DNA of 64,000 nt from Saccharina japonica (GCA_008828725.1 MEHQ01001731.1:321063-385062); one strand, 5' to 3'; counted from the first letter of the stretch, positions 40,830 through 53,039 are shown. Notes: generated by a model not told the origin, from the sequence alone. Made by a program: numbers and translations.

Positions 40830-41884
40830 GCCAACCACTATCACCACCTCACATAGACGACTCCAACACACCAATAAAAAAGGGGGTCCCGGTAAGGCCG
40901 TCGGAATTTTCCGCGCAAAGGCTTAACGCCAACGGATTTTCCGCGAAACTTCCGAGAAAAAACAAAACAAAACACACCGTAACGTTCACATTTGATAAGG
41001 ATCGCTCGCGTATATCGTGAGGGGGGTGTGTGTGTGCTCATGTCGCGCACGGCCGTAGTCGTATCAACCTGATAGAACCCCCTCGCATCCCTAGCAATGG
41101 CCGGACGGAGGCCCGGGGGCGTTAACGGGATTTGTTGCTTTGCCTTATAATAATTTTGAGCAAATGCACCCCTTTTGAGAACGGACCAAGGGGGGGTAAG
41201 CTTATCGACCTTCCTACCTTACCCCCCCCCATCATCACGCGATAAAAAAAACTATGAAAGGAAGGGGAGAGGGTGGGTGGGAGGGGGGGGGGAAAGAACG
41301 AACAAACATCTCCTATACGAATTAACCAAAGGGAAGACACAACACCGCGCGCCCTACACCGTCCGACCATCGCCTCACCCCCTCCGCGCGGCTCACCCTC
41401 CGTCCTCTCCCCGATTCCCGCCATATATACTTGAAAACCACAAAAACGGTATCGCTCTGTTACAGCAGGCTAAGAAAATATCTCGACCGTCGACTCACGG
41501 CAGGCATCGCGTCCTTTTCTTCCAATAGGGTATACACATCGTTGGCGTTTTGAACGGGGGGGGGAGAGAGGGAGGGAGGGGGCGGCTGCTGTGCCCTTAT
41601 TCCTTACTCAACTTATCATTGCGACATCGTGGGGGGGGGGAGGGGGGGGCAGGGGGGATAACAAAACTCGATATCGTCGCTCCAGGTTTACTTACGTCAT
41701 GGCCATACTTGGCGTGAAATTCCAGCCGACGATGGTTGACCGACGGTGGACTGACCGCGTGCTATACACGGGGTCGTGTCATGTTCATGTCAGCTTCTCT
41801 ACCCTCCTCCATCCCTCTCTCCCCCCCCCCCCTCCTCGTACCCTCCGCCTCCTGTCTCTCTTCCCCCCCTCCTCCCGCTCCTTC

Positions 41885-42190
41885 CCATTTCCGGTGCTGA
41901 AACCTCAGCATGATCAGATCATGTCTTCATCAGGCGTTCCACAAGCCCCAGCTTCCCTCCACCCCCCCCCCCCCCCCCCCTCTTCCCCTTTGCGCATTGA
42001 AACCCCCAGCATGACCAGATCAAGTCTTCATCGAGCGTTCCACTAGAGCCAGCCCCCCCCCCCCCCCGCGCCTCCGCACATTGAAACCTGAGACCAGACC
42101 ATGTCTTCGTCAGGTGTTCCACAAGAGCCAGCTCCCCTCCCCTCCCCCTCCCCCGCCCCTCCGTACATTGAAACCTGAGATCAGATCCGA
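41885..42190 (-). repeat. Tandem copies of the 3' coding end of the small minus gene
   Basis: Read on minus, GGAGCTGGCTCTTGTGGA, then GACGAAGACATG..., GGTTTCAATGTG and a G-run recur four times in 75-90-base steps directly after the stop at 42191. Each copies the codons for ELALVE..MKT of the last exon. Confidence 0.85.
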
Positions 42191-44045
42191 TCATGTCTTC
42201 ATCAAGCGCTCCACAAGAGCCAGCTCCCCCCTGCTGACTCGGCGCCCAAGAACGATATACGCCGTATCCGAGACGATCTGCATGCACTCGAACTCATAAT
42301 TCTTCTCGATCACCCATTCGTGGAATACGTCCTGGCGATAGTTTTCATACAGAAAAAAAGGCGTGCAAATAGCATTGGAGCGAGCGCGCGAGGGGGGGCC
42401 CCGCGGAGGGGAGGCCCGGGGGGGGCGTATTCATTTTTGGCTTGCCTTAGTCATTTGACCATTGGGGGGGGAGGGGGGTGTACTTCATTTTCATGCATGG
42501 CCGTAGTCGTACGACCATCAGTACACATTGTCATGTATGGTCGTAGTCGTATGACCATAGACCCCTCGCATCCCTACAATGCTGGGACGGAGCATGTCGG
42601 GTTTTCACCCAACAGGAAAACATTGCTAGCACCAAGCGCGAAGCGCCGTGAGGTGTTTATTGGGCGAGTCGCATGAAGGGTGAGGGGTAACAAATTGCCT
42701 TGCACATGGTCGTGGTCGTCGCATGTCATGCATGGCCGTAGTCGTATGACCATAGACCCCTCGCATCCCTACAAATGCCGGGACGGAGCACGTCGGGGTT
42801 TTTTCACCCACCAGGCAGACATTGATTGCTTGCAACAAGCGCGAAAGACGCCGCGAGGTTGTTCGGCGAGTCGCATGAAGGGTGAGCTGCATCCTACTAC
42901 GTTACGAGGCGGACTATTAGGGAGGACCATAGTAAATAGGAAGTATTGTTAGGAAAACAAGAGAAATATCAAGTTTTTTGTGTGTTCTGTAGGGGAATTA
43001 GTGAATGCCCATCTGGTCATCAACGGCGGTGACCGAAGCAGGGCTCCGGAGCGTAACCCCCGCTGCATACGCGAAACGGGGGTCATGGGAGGAACAGCAA
43101 CAGCAACACGTAGCAACAATCAATACCAACACCACCACCAACATCACACCAACACTGACAACACCAACTGCTACAACTACACCAACTACACTAACACCAA
43201 CAACACCAACAACGCCAAAGGAGGCACCAAGACCAACGCCGATTGTACCAACACCAACACCAGCAACAACACTAAAAACATCACACCAACAGCAACAGCA
43301 CCACCAACACCAACAACACCAACACCACCAACATCAGAAACAACAATAGCAACATCAACAACAGCAGTGCCAACACCAACACCAACCCCAACACCGAACA
43401 CCACCAACATCACCATCAACACCAACGCCAACACCACCAACACCAACACCACCGACACCGACATTTCCAGCACCCAACACCACCAACACCACCGATGCCG
43501 CCACCTAGAGAGCCCAACAATACCAACCCCACCGACACCGACATTTCCAGCACCCCCAACAACACCAACACCAACAACACCAACAACATATACTGGGCCA
43601 TCACCAACAACACCTACAGCGCCAACACCATCACCAACACCAACACCAACGACACCGCCATTTACAGCACCCAACACCAACACCAACACTAACACCAACA
43701 CCAGCACCAACACCAACACCAACACCAACACCACCTGCGCCAACACCAACACCACCACCATCACCAACACCATCACCAACACCAGACCACCACCAACACC
43801 AACACCACCAACACCATCACCAGACCACCACCAACACCAACACTGATACTAACACCAACACCACCTGCGCCAACACCAACACCATCACCACCACCACCAC
43901 CAGACCACCACCAACACCAACAACGGCGACCACCTGAAGCTGACCCGCGCAGTCTCACCTGTATTTGTGTCGTGGAGCACTGCACGAGCCTGAAGTCCTT
44001 ATCCCCCGAAGGGCCATCCCGGTGCTTACGCGCTATCTCCGACAT
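42191..44045 (-). CDS. Small two-exon gene, 75 aa, function unknown
   Basis: Exon 1 is 44045-43959: ATG in context AGAATGTCGG, product MSEIARKHRDGPSGDKDFRL, VQCSTTQIQ, with donor CAG|GTGAGA in phase 0. Exon 2 is 42331-42191: acceptor CTATCGCCAG, product DVFHEWVIEKNYEFECMQIV, SDTAYIVLGRRVSRGELALV, ERLMKT, with TGA at 42193-42191. The intron of 1.6 kb holds the (ACCAAC)n array, a MITE and two copies of the dispersed C-tract element. I do not recognise the family. The pattern of a short strand, helix, W/F-E and a final strand ending in R-R resembles small DUF4177-like folds only loosely. The 3' end of its coding sequence has seeded a tandem repeat downstream. Confidence 0.6.
42425..42905 (-). 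mobile_element. Two inverted family P copies in the intron of the small minus gene
   Basis: Two long-form copies lie one after the other, each reading on minus from GGTGAGCTGC or GACTCGCC to the core, with G-tracts on the plus strand where the C-tail should be. A copy of the associated block (GTCATTTGACCATTG on plus) precedes them. Confidence 0.78.
43090..43930 (+). repeat. (ACCAAC)n / (ACCACC)n array
   Basis: About 840 bases of interrupted hexamers and triplets within the intron of the small minus gene. The 288-codon Thr/Asn/Pro ORF and the 198-codon Val/Leu ORF are translations of it. Confidence 0.95.
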
Positions 44046-44069
44046 TCTAGTCACCACAACCAGGGCAGG

Positions 44070-44260
44070 AGATGTAGAGGGAGGGAGGGAGGGAGTTGTA
44101 GAGGGAAGGAGGGAGGCGGTTGTAGAGGGAAGGAGGGAGGGAGTTGTAGAGGGAAGTGGGCAGTTGTAGAGAGAGGAAGGAAACGGAGAGGGAGAGGGAG
44201 GGAGGGAGGGAGGGAGGGGCGGAGGGAGGGGGNNNNNNNNNNNNNNNNNNNNNNNGGGGG
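44070..44260 (+). repeat. GGGAGGGA array with gap
   Basis: GAGGGAGGGAGGGAGTTGTA units of 33-36 bases, then pure (GGGA)n running into 23 Ns at 44233-44255. Confidence 0.92.
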
Positions 44261-44359
44261 GGGGGTTGCGAAAAAGGAAAAAAGGAAAAAGGAAAGAACT
44301 ACAGTGGTTAAGAAGGGGGAAAAAAAACGCATACGTACGTAAGAAAGAGAGAGAGAAAA

Positions 44360-44650
44360 AAAAAACACAATAATAACAGTAAGCACAGTCGTAACAACAC
44401 GAAACAAGAATAAGAACGAGAACAAGGATTAATCATATAGGACCAGTCATACGAACACGAACAAGCGTTCATCATACAGTAGGAGCAATCATAAGAACAA
44501 AAATAACGAGCATTAATCATAGGAACAATCATAAGAACAAGAACAAGCAGTCATCATACATAGGAACAACCATAAAAACAAAAATAAGAAGCATCAATCA
44601 CAGGAACAATAATAAGAACAATAGTTTATTATTATAAAACAAGAATAAGA
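44360..44650. repeat. Minisatellite ATCATAGGAACAATCATAAG
   Basis: Units of about 50-55 bases with ATAAGAACAAGAACAAGC and ATTAATCATA, five or six copies. Confidence 0.88.
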
Positions 44651-44825
44651 AAAAGCACAAGGTGAGATAAAAAAACCATGAGATAAAGGAATCCGCAGCA
44701 TCGCCGCAAAAATATACAGCTGTGTGCGAGTTTCTTGCCAGCGCGTCACGCACTGTCATGAACGAGGTGTCGCTCCATATTTTTTACTTATTTATTTTTT
44801 TGGGCGGGAAAACAAAAAAAGCATG

Positions 44826-44968
44826 CATAAGGTTGATTGATTCTTAAGCGTTTTTTTTTGTTTCGGTCGGATTCGGGCTTTCCAGCCAGTCGGAAACGTT
44901 TTACAACCACCCGTAAAGCCACGGGAGTCGGCCGTGCGTTTCTCCGAATGGAGTCCACGAATTCTCTC
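44826..44968 (-). CDS. Isolated open segment, exon-like
   Basis: After CTCTGGGAG the minus strand reads EFVDSIRRNARPTPVALRVV, VKRFRLAGKPESDR before running into poly-Lys codons. The basic, alternating pattern is protein-like, but no clear donor or partner was found and the plus strand is open as well. Confidence 0.2.
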
Positions 44969-45404
44969 CCAGAGGTGCCCAGCCCAAAAAATAAAAATAT
45001 CGGCTTCTCCACTACAGCAGTATTAATAGTAGCACAGCCGACCAGCCAAAAAGGCTGTCAAAAGAGAAGAGGAAAATAAAAGTGCTACGTACGAGTACCC
45101 AATGAACAATGAATACCATGGCCCAAGTATCAAATGAGCGATATTGCAACACAAGAATGAAAAGTCTGACGATTTTGGGTTATTAACCCATTCAGAACTG
45201 AAAAAAAAACACACTAATTCCAAGTAGTTTGTCTCCTAATACGTGGGACCACTTCTTAACCCATTCAGATTAGAAAAAACTTACCCCACTCTAATTCCAA
45301 GTAGTTTGTACCCAAATAAGTGGAACCAGTCCTTAAGGGGATAAGAAGGCCGATCATTCAGAAAGCATTTCAGCCAAAAAACGCTACAGTAGTAGTACCT
45401 CTGT

Positions 45405-45746
45405 ATGTTTTTTTTTTTTTTTTTTTTTTTCCATCCCATTTATTATCTTCGCACTTCCGTCTTCCTCCCTCCCTAGTCGTAACTCAGATCCGGGGTCACA
45501 AAGTAGGCTCCTCTCCCTCCTCCCCCACTACGGTTCTTGCCTTGGTCTTTATCGCGCAGAGGGTTCAGCCTTCCCAACGCTCGTCGATTTTCATCGAATT
45601 TTGCTAACTCACGCTCTCGCGCTTTCCGCTATTCAAGATAGTTTTTGCAAGAAAAAGTCCCTACGAGCATGCACACTCGGCGGGGCTCGAACTCGCGATC
45701 TCGATGCTAACAGGCTTCGTGGTTACCTGCTAGCCCACCGGGGCGT
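45405..45746 (-). mobile_element. tRNA-derived SINE, full-length copy
   Basis: Nearly identical over its whole length to the copy at 15335-15662, including the C-terminal-like head GGCGGGGCTCGAACTCGCG on the plus strand. The low divergence suggests recent activity of this subfamily. The poly-T of 22 bases at 45410 is its A-tail on the minus strand. Confidence 0.85.
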
Positions 45747-45887
45747 ACCGTATAATAGCACGCGTCAAAATCTCGTCCGCCTGCGTCATAAACCAATAAC
45801 CTTTTATGGCACCCTCGAGACAGTGACCAAAACATCGATAACTATGGTGTTTTCGTCATCAGCGTACCTATAAATAGCCCCAAAGGT

Positions 45888-45956
45888 CTGTACCGAAATA
45901 TAAGCACCGTTATTATTGAATATTAGTGTATAAAAGGTGCTTATATTTCGGTACAG
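45888..45956. mobile_element. Short hairpin MITE, ATATAAG family (family H), example copy
   Basis: CTGTACCGAAATATAAGCACC ... GGTGCTTATATTTCGGTACAG with a 25-base loop. Relatives with changed ends: 2993-3068, 22979-23053, 29085-29196, 50277-50345, 51056-51128. Copies share the inner ATATAAG/CTTATAT arms. Confidence 0.8.
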
Positions 45957-46589
45957 AGTAGTACTCATTGTACTACTATTAATATAAACCCCCTACATGG
46001 AGCAGTACTCGTATAGAGCTAAGAATAAGCTACAGGAACAATAAAAGCGTACGTAACGTTATCTGTACTGGTGTAACGGTACAAGTAGTTGCTATTGTAA
46101 CCTACACGGCAACCAACACTTGAGTATAGGGTCCTCTTTCCGATGGTTAGCTTTAGCACATATTCGGGATAATGGAGAATGTTAATACAGGACACCTAAC
46201 AAGAAACAGGCTAATCACAAAACCAGGCTGATAAGAAAGCCAGGCTGATATTTAAAGAAAAATCAGAAATACGAGAGTTTTTTTTTTATCTTGAAGCAAG
46301 TGTAAATATGATCCCATCTCAAATAAGAAAAAGTCCAGCCTGAGCCAGCTTTCCTTTCCTGTTTCTTACTAGGTGTCCTGTACTGACTTGTACTGTGTGC
46401 GAGAAGCACATAACGAACACTAAGCTAAGCCCTAAGTCAATATGAGACGCATAGAAATAAGCCTAACCCTAAGCCAATCAGAACTAATCAAACATTGGTT
46501 AGCAGTATCCTCTTTGTCTCGTAGACAGTGTAACTCAACCATTGCATAGCATCGAAAAAAGTGGCAAGCTCTTCGTATTACCGTTTTCA

Positions 46590-46885
46590 ACTGTGGATCA
46601 AGACGGAGATCCTATGGGAAATCTAAAGCCGGAGATCCTACAGGTATATATACGAGGTACGTATAGGAAATCTGAAACCGGAGATCTTGAAGATCTCAAG
46701 TCAAGTCGGAGATCCTATGGGAAATCTGAAGCCGGAGATCCTAAAGGAAATCTGAAGCCGGAGATCCTATAGGAAATCTTCCGGAGATCCTGTAGGAGAT
46801 CTCAAGTCAAGCCGGAGATCCTACAGGAAATCACTGAAGCCGGAAATCCCGTACGTAGGAAATCTCAAGCCGGAGATCCGCGCCG
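46590..46885. repeat. 34-bp minisatellite, GCCGGAGATCCTA type
   Basis: GAAATCTGAAGCCGGAGATC, CTATAGG units, eight or more, interleaved with CTCAAGTCAAG variants. Confidence 0.92.
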
Positions 46886-47189
46886 TACCACGGAACATCT
46901 CCACAAAGAGTTTTTTGTTCGTATGGATCCCACCAGCGAGCGGACACAAGCAGTTCACGATATGAATATGAATACGACTCATACGCTCGTACGTAGTTAC
47001 AAATATCGAAATATCCACAAAGGAAGGGTGTTTGTAGTAGGTAGGGTATCATATACTCTGGGGGTACCCGGGGACCAAACCTGGTTGATTTTTAGTGATA
47101 CCCGGGTATGTACCCGGGTACTCCCCTGAGAGTATGTATCAGTATCCTATTACTGTAAATAAACATACCCTTGCACAGATGCTCCCAGT

Positions 47190-47725
47190 GTGCTTCATAC
47201 ACCGAGTACACTGGGGGTATTGAGAGTAGTTACTGCTGCAAATACTCGCAGTACGAGCGTACTACTGGCCAAAAATATTGCTAGTAGTGCTGGCTGTATC
47301 CGCAGTACAGAACCCCAAAATACTGCCAGCACTGGCAGTATCCGCCCAAACTGCTGCGGGTACCGGCAGTACCCGCAGTACCTAAGAGTACTCGTACAAA
47401 GAACTGACTGCCAGTACCGCATTACCGAAGAGTACAGAGAGAATCCGCAGTACAGAACCCCGAAATACTGCGAGTACTCCCAGCAATCGTACTCCGGCAC
47501 TCTGCCAGTATTCTCAGTACCTCCAGCGCCCCCCCCCCCCCAACGTAATTATGGGGGCATCTGTGTGTGGTTTCTCCAGAAAATTTCGGATGGAATCATG
47601 GAAACGGAGCACGAATGCTCCCTGTATACTTCATACTCCGAGTATACTGCGAGCACTCGCCGTATGAGCAGTACCGAAAGCTGAAGTGCTCGCAGTACCT
47701 CCAGTACTCCCCCCCCCGAAAAATC
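47190..47725. repeat. CAGTACCCGCAGTACT-type minisatellite
   Basis: Short units with CAGTA, GAGTACT and CCGCAGTAC, 12-20 bases apart. The 164-codon ORF there is compositional. At 47790-47820 a perfect TACGAGATC triplicate follows. Confidence 0.85.
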
Positions 47726-48442
47726 CTTTACTTTACTCCTCACTCCGATTATTAATAGGAGCGTCTGTGCACCCTTGCTATAGCCCTACGAGATCTACGA
47801 GATCTACGAGATCTACGAAAGCTACTTATACTGCTTGTACTCGTAGTACATCCGCATTCTGGATAATGTATTGGTTACTATATGGTACATGACTATTTTC
47901 CGACAAGGAGACGGGGAGACATGGGAGTTATTTCCGTGCGGTGATCTCTTAAGAACACAAAATCACGAAAAAAAAGAAGACGGTGGGAACGGTAAAACTT
48001 GTTGTGATACGATTATCGTGTTATCATTATGCTATATACTCCTCTTATGGGCTATGACCCTCCAAATAGCCAATAGTTCTACTCTTCGTGCTCCGCCCCC
48101 CCTCTACCCCTCCTTCCAGAGAAAGTATGGATAGTATACACGGAAACGGACCTCTGCGTAGTATACACGTTGTATACCTGCTGTACGGTAGTACTAACAT
48201 GTACCAGGTTATCTTACACGAGTATGACATCATTTCTCGTCTTCCTTCTGAGCCGTCAATCATTATTTAATCATTTATGGTAATGTTGAATATGCACAAT
48301 CAGCACAGTAATAACAGAAAACCATGAAGGTACAAATATATGTACGTACAGCAGAACGATATTGATGATCTGTCTGATCTCCTGATGACCTCGTGATGGT
48401 GCCCAACGCCAGACTGAATACAACGGTATAAACACAAATAAG

Positions 48443-48536
48443 CTTTTACTCTGTGTGTGTTCTTGACATTAAACCGTCCTTTCTACCCGTCGACATCCAG
48501 CACACCCAGTGTCCGTGCCGATTCTTCATCCTCGAG
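48443..48536 (+). CDS. Isolated exon candidate
   Basis: Between ATAAG and the donor GAG|GTACCA 31 codons are open: FYSVCVLDIKPSFLPVDIQH, TQCPCRFFILE. Composition is protein-like with alternating hydrophobic residues. The minus strand of the same bases is also open (DEESARTLGVLDVDG, stop). No partner exon was identified. Confidence 0.28.
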
Positions 48537-48954
48537 GTACCAGTTATGTGGTCACAAAACTACGACACAGAGATACTACGCTGCACTCTGTACATGTACC
48601 TGAATCTTGGTTTAATTTCAAGTGGTTTGTCGTCATCATGGGACGGCAGTCCAAAAACCTGTTTTAATAACAATACACAATTAATAGTATATTAATAGGG
48701 ACAATATTCGTAAGTAAATGTTCGATACGAAGCGTCGTGGGTGTTCGGCTGCAGTGGCTGCAGTGTTTTTTCGCCTGCTTTTTCAATCCATATCCACACA
48801 CTACGTAATGTACTAACTCTGCTGTAGTTTTAGTGTGTTTTGCAACGCTGGTATTGTGTTCACCCGCCCCTCTTGTGAGTGTACGATATCATATCATAAA
48901 AATGTACACGCAACCTTGGGCTGCCAACGCCCGTACAGCAGTAGAATTTCAAGA

Positions 48955-50711
48955 CTATACCAGGTTACCAGCTAAACAGAACCAGTAGACTTGGATTATA
49001 TTAATAGCCGGTAACGGCGCTGCTTTCCGGGACTGCTGTCTATCGCCGTCGGAGGCAGGCAAGACGGGAAGACGTGCGTAGTCCACCTTATCGCCCAGGT
49101 GATAAAATAACACACCCCCTCGGTCGAATCTCCAAGCTGTTTTTCTAGACAGCTATGAGAGAGCGAAAACGCCGAGCAACGCATCTATGGACAGCAGATC
49201 TCGACGAGATCTTTCGAAAAGCCACCATTTTTTTTTCGGTGTGTGTGTGCCCCCAATGATTCGGGGAAAGTCGGCTCTGAAATTTCGAAATTTCGAAATT
49301 TTATCCCAGGGTGTTTTATCTTGATTATAGTATACTGTATGACAATCTACTCACACAGCACTAAGACTTACAGCCCGTCACTGTGTACCAGTATACTTCG
49401 AAGTATACTCGTAGCATTAGTATTAATAGTAGGATCGCAACAACAAAAACATTGTTTATGCATGTTCCCTTCGGAACACAAACAACAAAACAACGCAAGA
49501 AAACCGCATCGCTAACTGCTGTCGTAATCGCTAGATCGCTAGTAGACGAGAGGGTCAATCGTAGTTACTGATGAAATATATCTTGACTCTTGACGCCTTT
49601 TTAAGTTTTGTTTGTAAAACATTACCTGTAAGCTGAGCAGCAGCAGCACCAACAGCAGGAACACAAACAGTAGCAGCAGCAGCAGCAGCAGTGCAGCAGC
49701 AGAAGGAGGAGAAACAACACCAACAGCAGCAGCAGAAGCCAACAGGCAAGAAAGTATTCACACACCTAAGAAACACGGAAGATAAATAGAGTCGTTGCAG
49801 ATACTATTAATACTTACTGCTGCTGCATAAACATACTGCGGTACTGAAGAAACCAAGGCTGGGATTCACCAGGAGACAAAGAAATTCGGGAACCGTTGTA
49901 CTCGAAATTAGTGTAGACGCACAAATTTCTTAAATAAGGAATCCAGCCTGGGCCAGCATTCCTGTTTCTTACTATTATATTAATATGTACCACGTAACCA
50001 ATCTGGTCGATAATATAAGACGCGTTTGACGTTTTTATCAAAGCTCAATTTTTTTTTTTTTTTTTATCCTCCGGCGGATGGGTCAAAATAAAGCTTACGC
50101 CCTCCACACTTCCACGTCTCACTTCGTGTCGTGTCAATTCACTCCATGCTCACTCGGAAGTATCAGCCCTTGCTGTCTACGACCTACGTAGCTCAAACGG
50201 GGATAATATTCCCGGCCAGATTCGTAACTTTGTACCAAAAGACAGTCCCATAATACTGCCTGTACTTCATACCAACATGGGCGGAAATATAAAGACCGTT
50301 TGGTATTCATATTGGTGTGTAAACGATGCCTATATTTCCGTCCAGATTGGTGAGTCGTAGACGGTACTCGTGTACTACGCTGTTCGAAATTGTAAGGGAT
50401 GCTTTAGTAGTAATGTTAGTGGCTGAACGGTGTTTATATTTCCGGACAGATTGGCACTAGTATAGGAGCGCACAGCAGTCCTTGCTCGAGGATGATCCCA
50501 TCTCTCACCTGAGATTGAGAGTCACCCTCTCGCTAGCGCGCCGAACCGACGCGAACTCGTTGGCGTTGTACTCCGATCTCCAGAAGCGCCGCCTCTCCTC
50601 CTCCCCCGCGCTGCCCCCCCCTTCCTCTCTCGCTGCGCCCCCGCCCCCACTCCCGCCTCCGCCGCCACCGCCGCTTGTGTTGCTGACGGGAGTGTCGCCA
50701 TCTGCCATCAT
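48955..50711 (-). CDS. Candidate two-exon gene, about 130 aa, unknown
   Basis: Exon 1 is 50711-50509: ATGATGGCAG start, MMADGDTPVSNTS, a Gly-rich stretch, then EEERRRFWRSEYNANEFASV and RRASERVTLNL, with donor AG|GTGAGAG in phase 2. Exon 2 is 49144-48955: after GTCTAG, TAWRFDRGGVLFYHLGDKVD, YARLPVLPASDGDRQQSRKA, APLPAINIIQVYWFCLAGNL, with TAG at 48957-48955. A GTAACC donor just before the stop could lead to a further exon. The plus strand is also open over part of exon 1, and an ATG on the plus strand lies ten bases from this start, so orientation is not settled. Family not recognised. Confidence 0.45.
49620..49745 (+). repeat. (AGC)n array
   Basis: Interrupted CAG/AGC triplets. Similar arrays are at 53285-53420 (leader of the mitochondrial carrier gene) and 57343-57385. 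Confidence 0.92.
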
Positions 50712-51167
50712 TTTGATATCATGACGAAAAGGTATGGAACACAGGAGGAGGTGTCAAGACTGCGGTGGGGGTATGTATATGAACGCGGAGCGCAGTGCTG
50801 CTGACTCAAGGCGGATAAGGGGGGGGGTGCGGTCTGTGCGAGTGCCTCCTCCCCTCTCACAAATACTGCAGCAGTCGGTGGCACGAGGGGGAGCGTTGCT
50901 GGAGCTGCTGATGATGCCGAGCCAGGAACCACAAGCGGAAGGTGAAAAAGAAACACTTCGGGGTCATTGCTCTCATCAGCTGGCTCTCGCTCCTTTTGAG
51001 TTACGATTGGAGACAGACTTGCGACGACGAAAGGGCTATTCTGTCATATCAAATTTGTCCGAAAATATAAGGACCTTTGTGTTTGACTATAGATGCATAA
51101 ACGGTACTTACATTTTCGGACAGAGTGGTAAACAGCTCCAAATGAGGACGCGGAGACTTTCTGTTTC

Positions 51168-52614
51168 TCACAGCAACACTTTTCGTGGGGTGGTATACTG
51201 AACGCGCCGACCGAGGTACATCAACTCTCGGCCTGCGTCGGAAAGGGTACGGAACGTGGGGGGAAGGTCTGCATAACGCACCTGGGGGCGGAGGGAGTCG
51301 TGGGCTGCCTCCCCCAGTCCACCACAGTCCTCCTGCTCCTCCTCCTGCCTCGGAGGCGCCAGGACCGGAGGCGTTCGAACCAGAAGCGCCGGCCGGTCCG
51401 GTCCGCGCCGTCGCGGCCATGTCCTTCGCGTTCGGGGACGCTTGTGGAGATCCTCTTCTGTCACCTCGAGAGCTTTTCTCTGCTGGGTCAGTAGTTTCGC
51501 CACGGCGCTGGGTCATGTTCTTCATCAGTGTGTCTGCCTCGCTCTGTCTTGAAAAAAAACTGCGCGGACGAAAAAATGCAGGGAATAATACCCCCTGTTG
51601 AAACACCGCCTCGCAGGACTTCTAAACATCTTCTTGCTGTTACTTTCAAAATCCTGGAAGTATATCCGTTTGCGTATCATGTCATATGTCATCATCTGTG
51701 ATCTGTGAGCGTTCGTGTGATCTCGCTTTTTCCTGTATATTTGCACGCGGTACTTCCGACAGCAGCCTCACGCGCAAGCAAGCCCTGCAAGTTCAACACA
51801 CACGCCTCTCGACTTCACCCACTTGCGGCACTCCTCTTCTGGGATCGAAGGTGAGCTGTACTTGGACCACGCGACACACGGTGCCACAGACCAAGGGTGC
51901 TGTATCCGAGAGCTAGATCCGCGATTTTTGTTGTTTGTTTTTACTGTGCTTCTACTGATGATATGTACCAAGATGCTGCTGCTGGTACGACACGACTCAC
52001 GTCAGCAAGGTTACAGCTGGAGCAGTAGGAGTAGTTTGCTATTTTGCGGGCTCAGGAGCTTCCCAAGACCTCCAGCCCAACAGGTCTCCCTTTCTTTTCC
52101 TCCTCTGGAGTCGGTCGGTCCTCCGCCCTCCGCAGACCAGATGGTGTTCTCTCTGCACGGGTCTTGTTTTGTTTTTCACACTGCCGCCCTTGGCGTGTAT
52201 CCCACCACCACAGCAGCAGCAGCAGCAGCAGCGATAGATGGTGTCGGGCGAATGTTCTCGGCTTACCTCCCGTCCAGCGAGCCACACGCACCTAGCAGTC
52301 AGCCGCACCTCTCTGCGCCCGAGTTTCATGGCCCTCGCGCCGCGAAGGCAGGGGGTCCACGACTCGACAGACGTCTCGTGTAGTAGCAGCTTGAAATCGA
52401 GGTGGGGTTGTGCGTGAGACTTGATGTTCTTCTGGCGAACTTTCCTCTGCTATCGATTCTGCCGTCATCGTCACTGTTTCGTTGTTATTTTCATAGATAC
52501 GAAGTGAGTACGTACACTCAGCAGCAGTTACAAGGCTGGGGCTTCTAGCAGCCTCTTTTCCAGGCCCAGCTGCCTCGCGAGGTCTCTCTCCCTTTCTGGC
52601 GCTCGGTCTTGTAG
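51168..52614 (-). CDS. Gene-like region with coiled-coil exons, frameshifted
   Basis: This GC-rich block is open on the minus strand in several pieces. 52614-52534 reads DRAPERERDLARQLGLEKRL. 52370-52308 reads TPCLRGARAMKLGRREVRLT before a GTGCGT donor. After the acceptor TTTTTTTTCAAGACAG at 51543 comes SEADTLMKNMTQR, and one frame over AVAKLLTQQRKALEVTEEDL runs on to a stop at 51168. The two pieces at 51543-51440 form one amphipathic helix if a single extra C near 51505 is ignored. Inference: a coiled-coil protein gene with a sequencing error or a real frameshift. Exon order and start are unresolved and part of the open frames may be compositional. Confidence 0.33.
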
Positions 52615-53039
52615 AAGGCGAGGAGCACACGAAGTAGGATACGAGTAGTAGCACGCAGCAGTGCGTGGATCGTTGCTATGATATCATACGCCATTTGTAC
52701 CGCATAATATTATTCATGTCGTTGAAAGAGAAGAAAAGGTTCAATTTTGAACCCCAGTCTAACGAGTACGTACTCGTACGTACCCCCCCCCCTCCCAATC
52801 ACGTTCATTACGACAACCTGCTGTTTGCATCAGTTGGTTGCACGACGTGGTACTTTTTATAGTAGCGGGTACCTCGCCCCGTGACAAGCCAAAACAAGTG
52901 CTCTTAACTGTAACTGTTACACTCTGCTCTTATCTGTAGTGGGCAACATCTAGCTTTTAGAGTATAGGCGGGACATGCCGATTTGTCCACTCTTAAATCC
53001 CGAATGATCTTATCCTGGGCGCTCTTAAATCGGGGTACC

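Noticed and set aside
42980-43846. 288-codon Thr/Pro/Asn-rich ORF
   Set aside because: Translation of (ACCAAC)n. Its first part overlaps a family C MITE whose end mimics an acceptor.
49015-49102. Plus-strand Walker-A-like GGRQDGKT (RRCFPGLLSIAVGGRQDGKT)
   Set aside because: The frame is closed by a stop just upstream without an acceptor between; the minus-strand reading of the same bases is longer and has splice sites.
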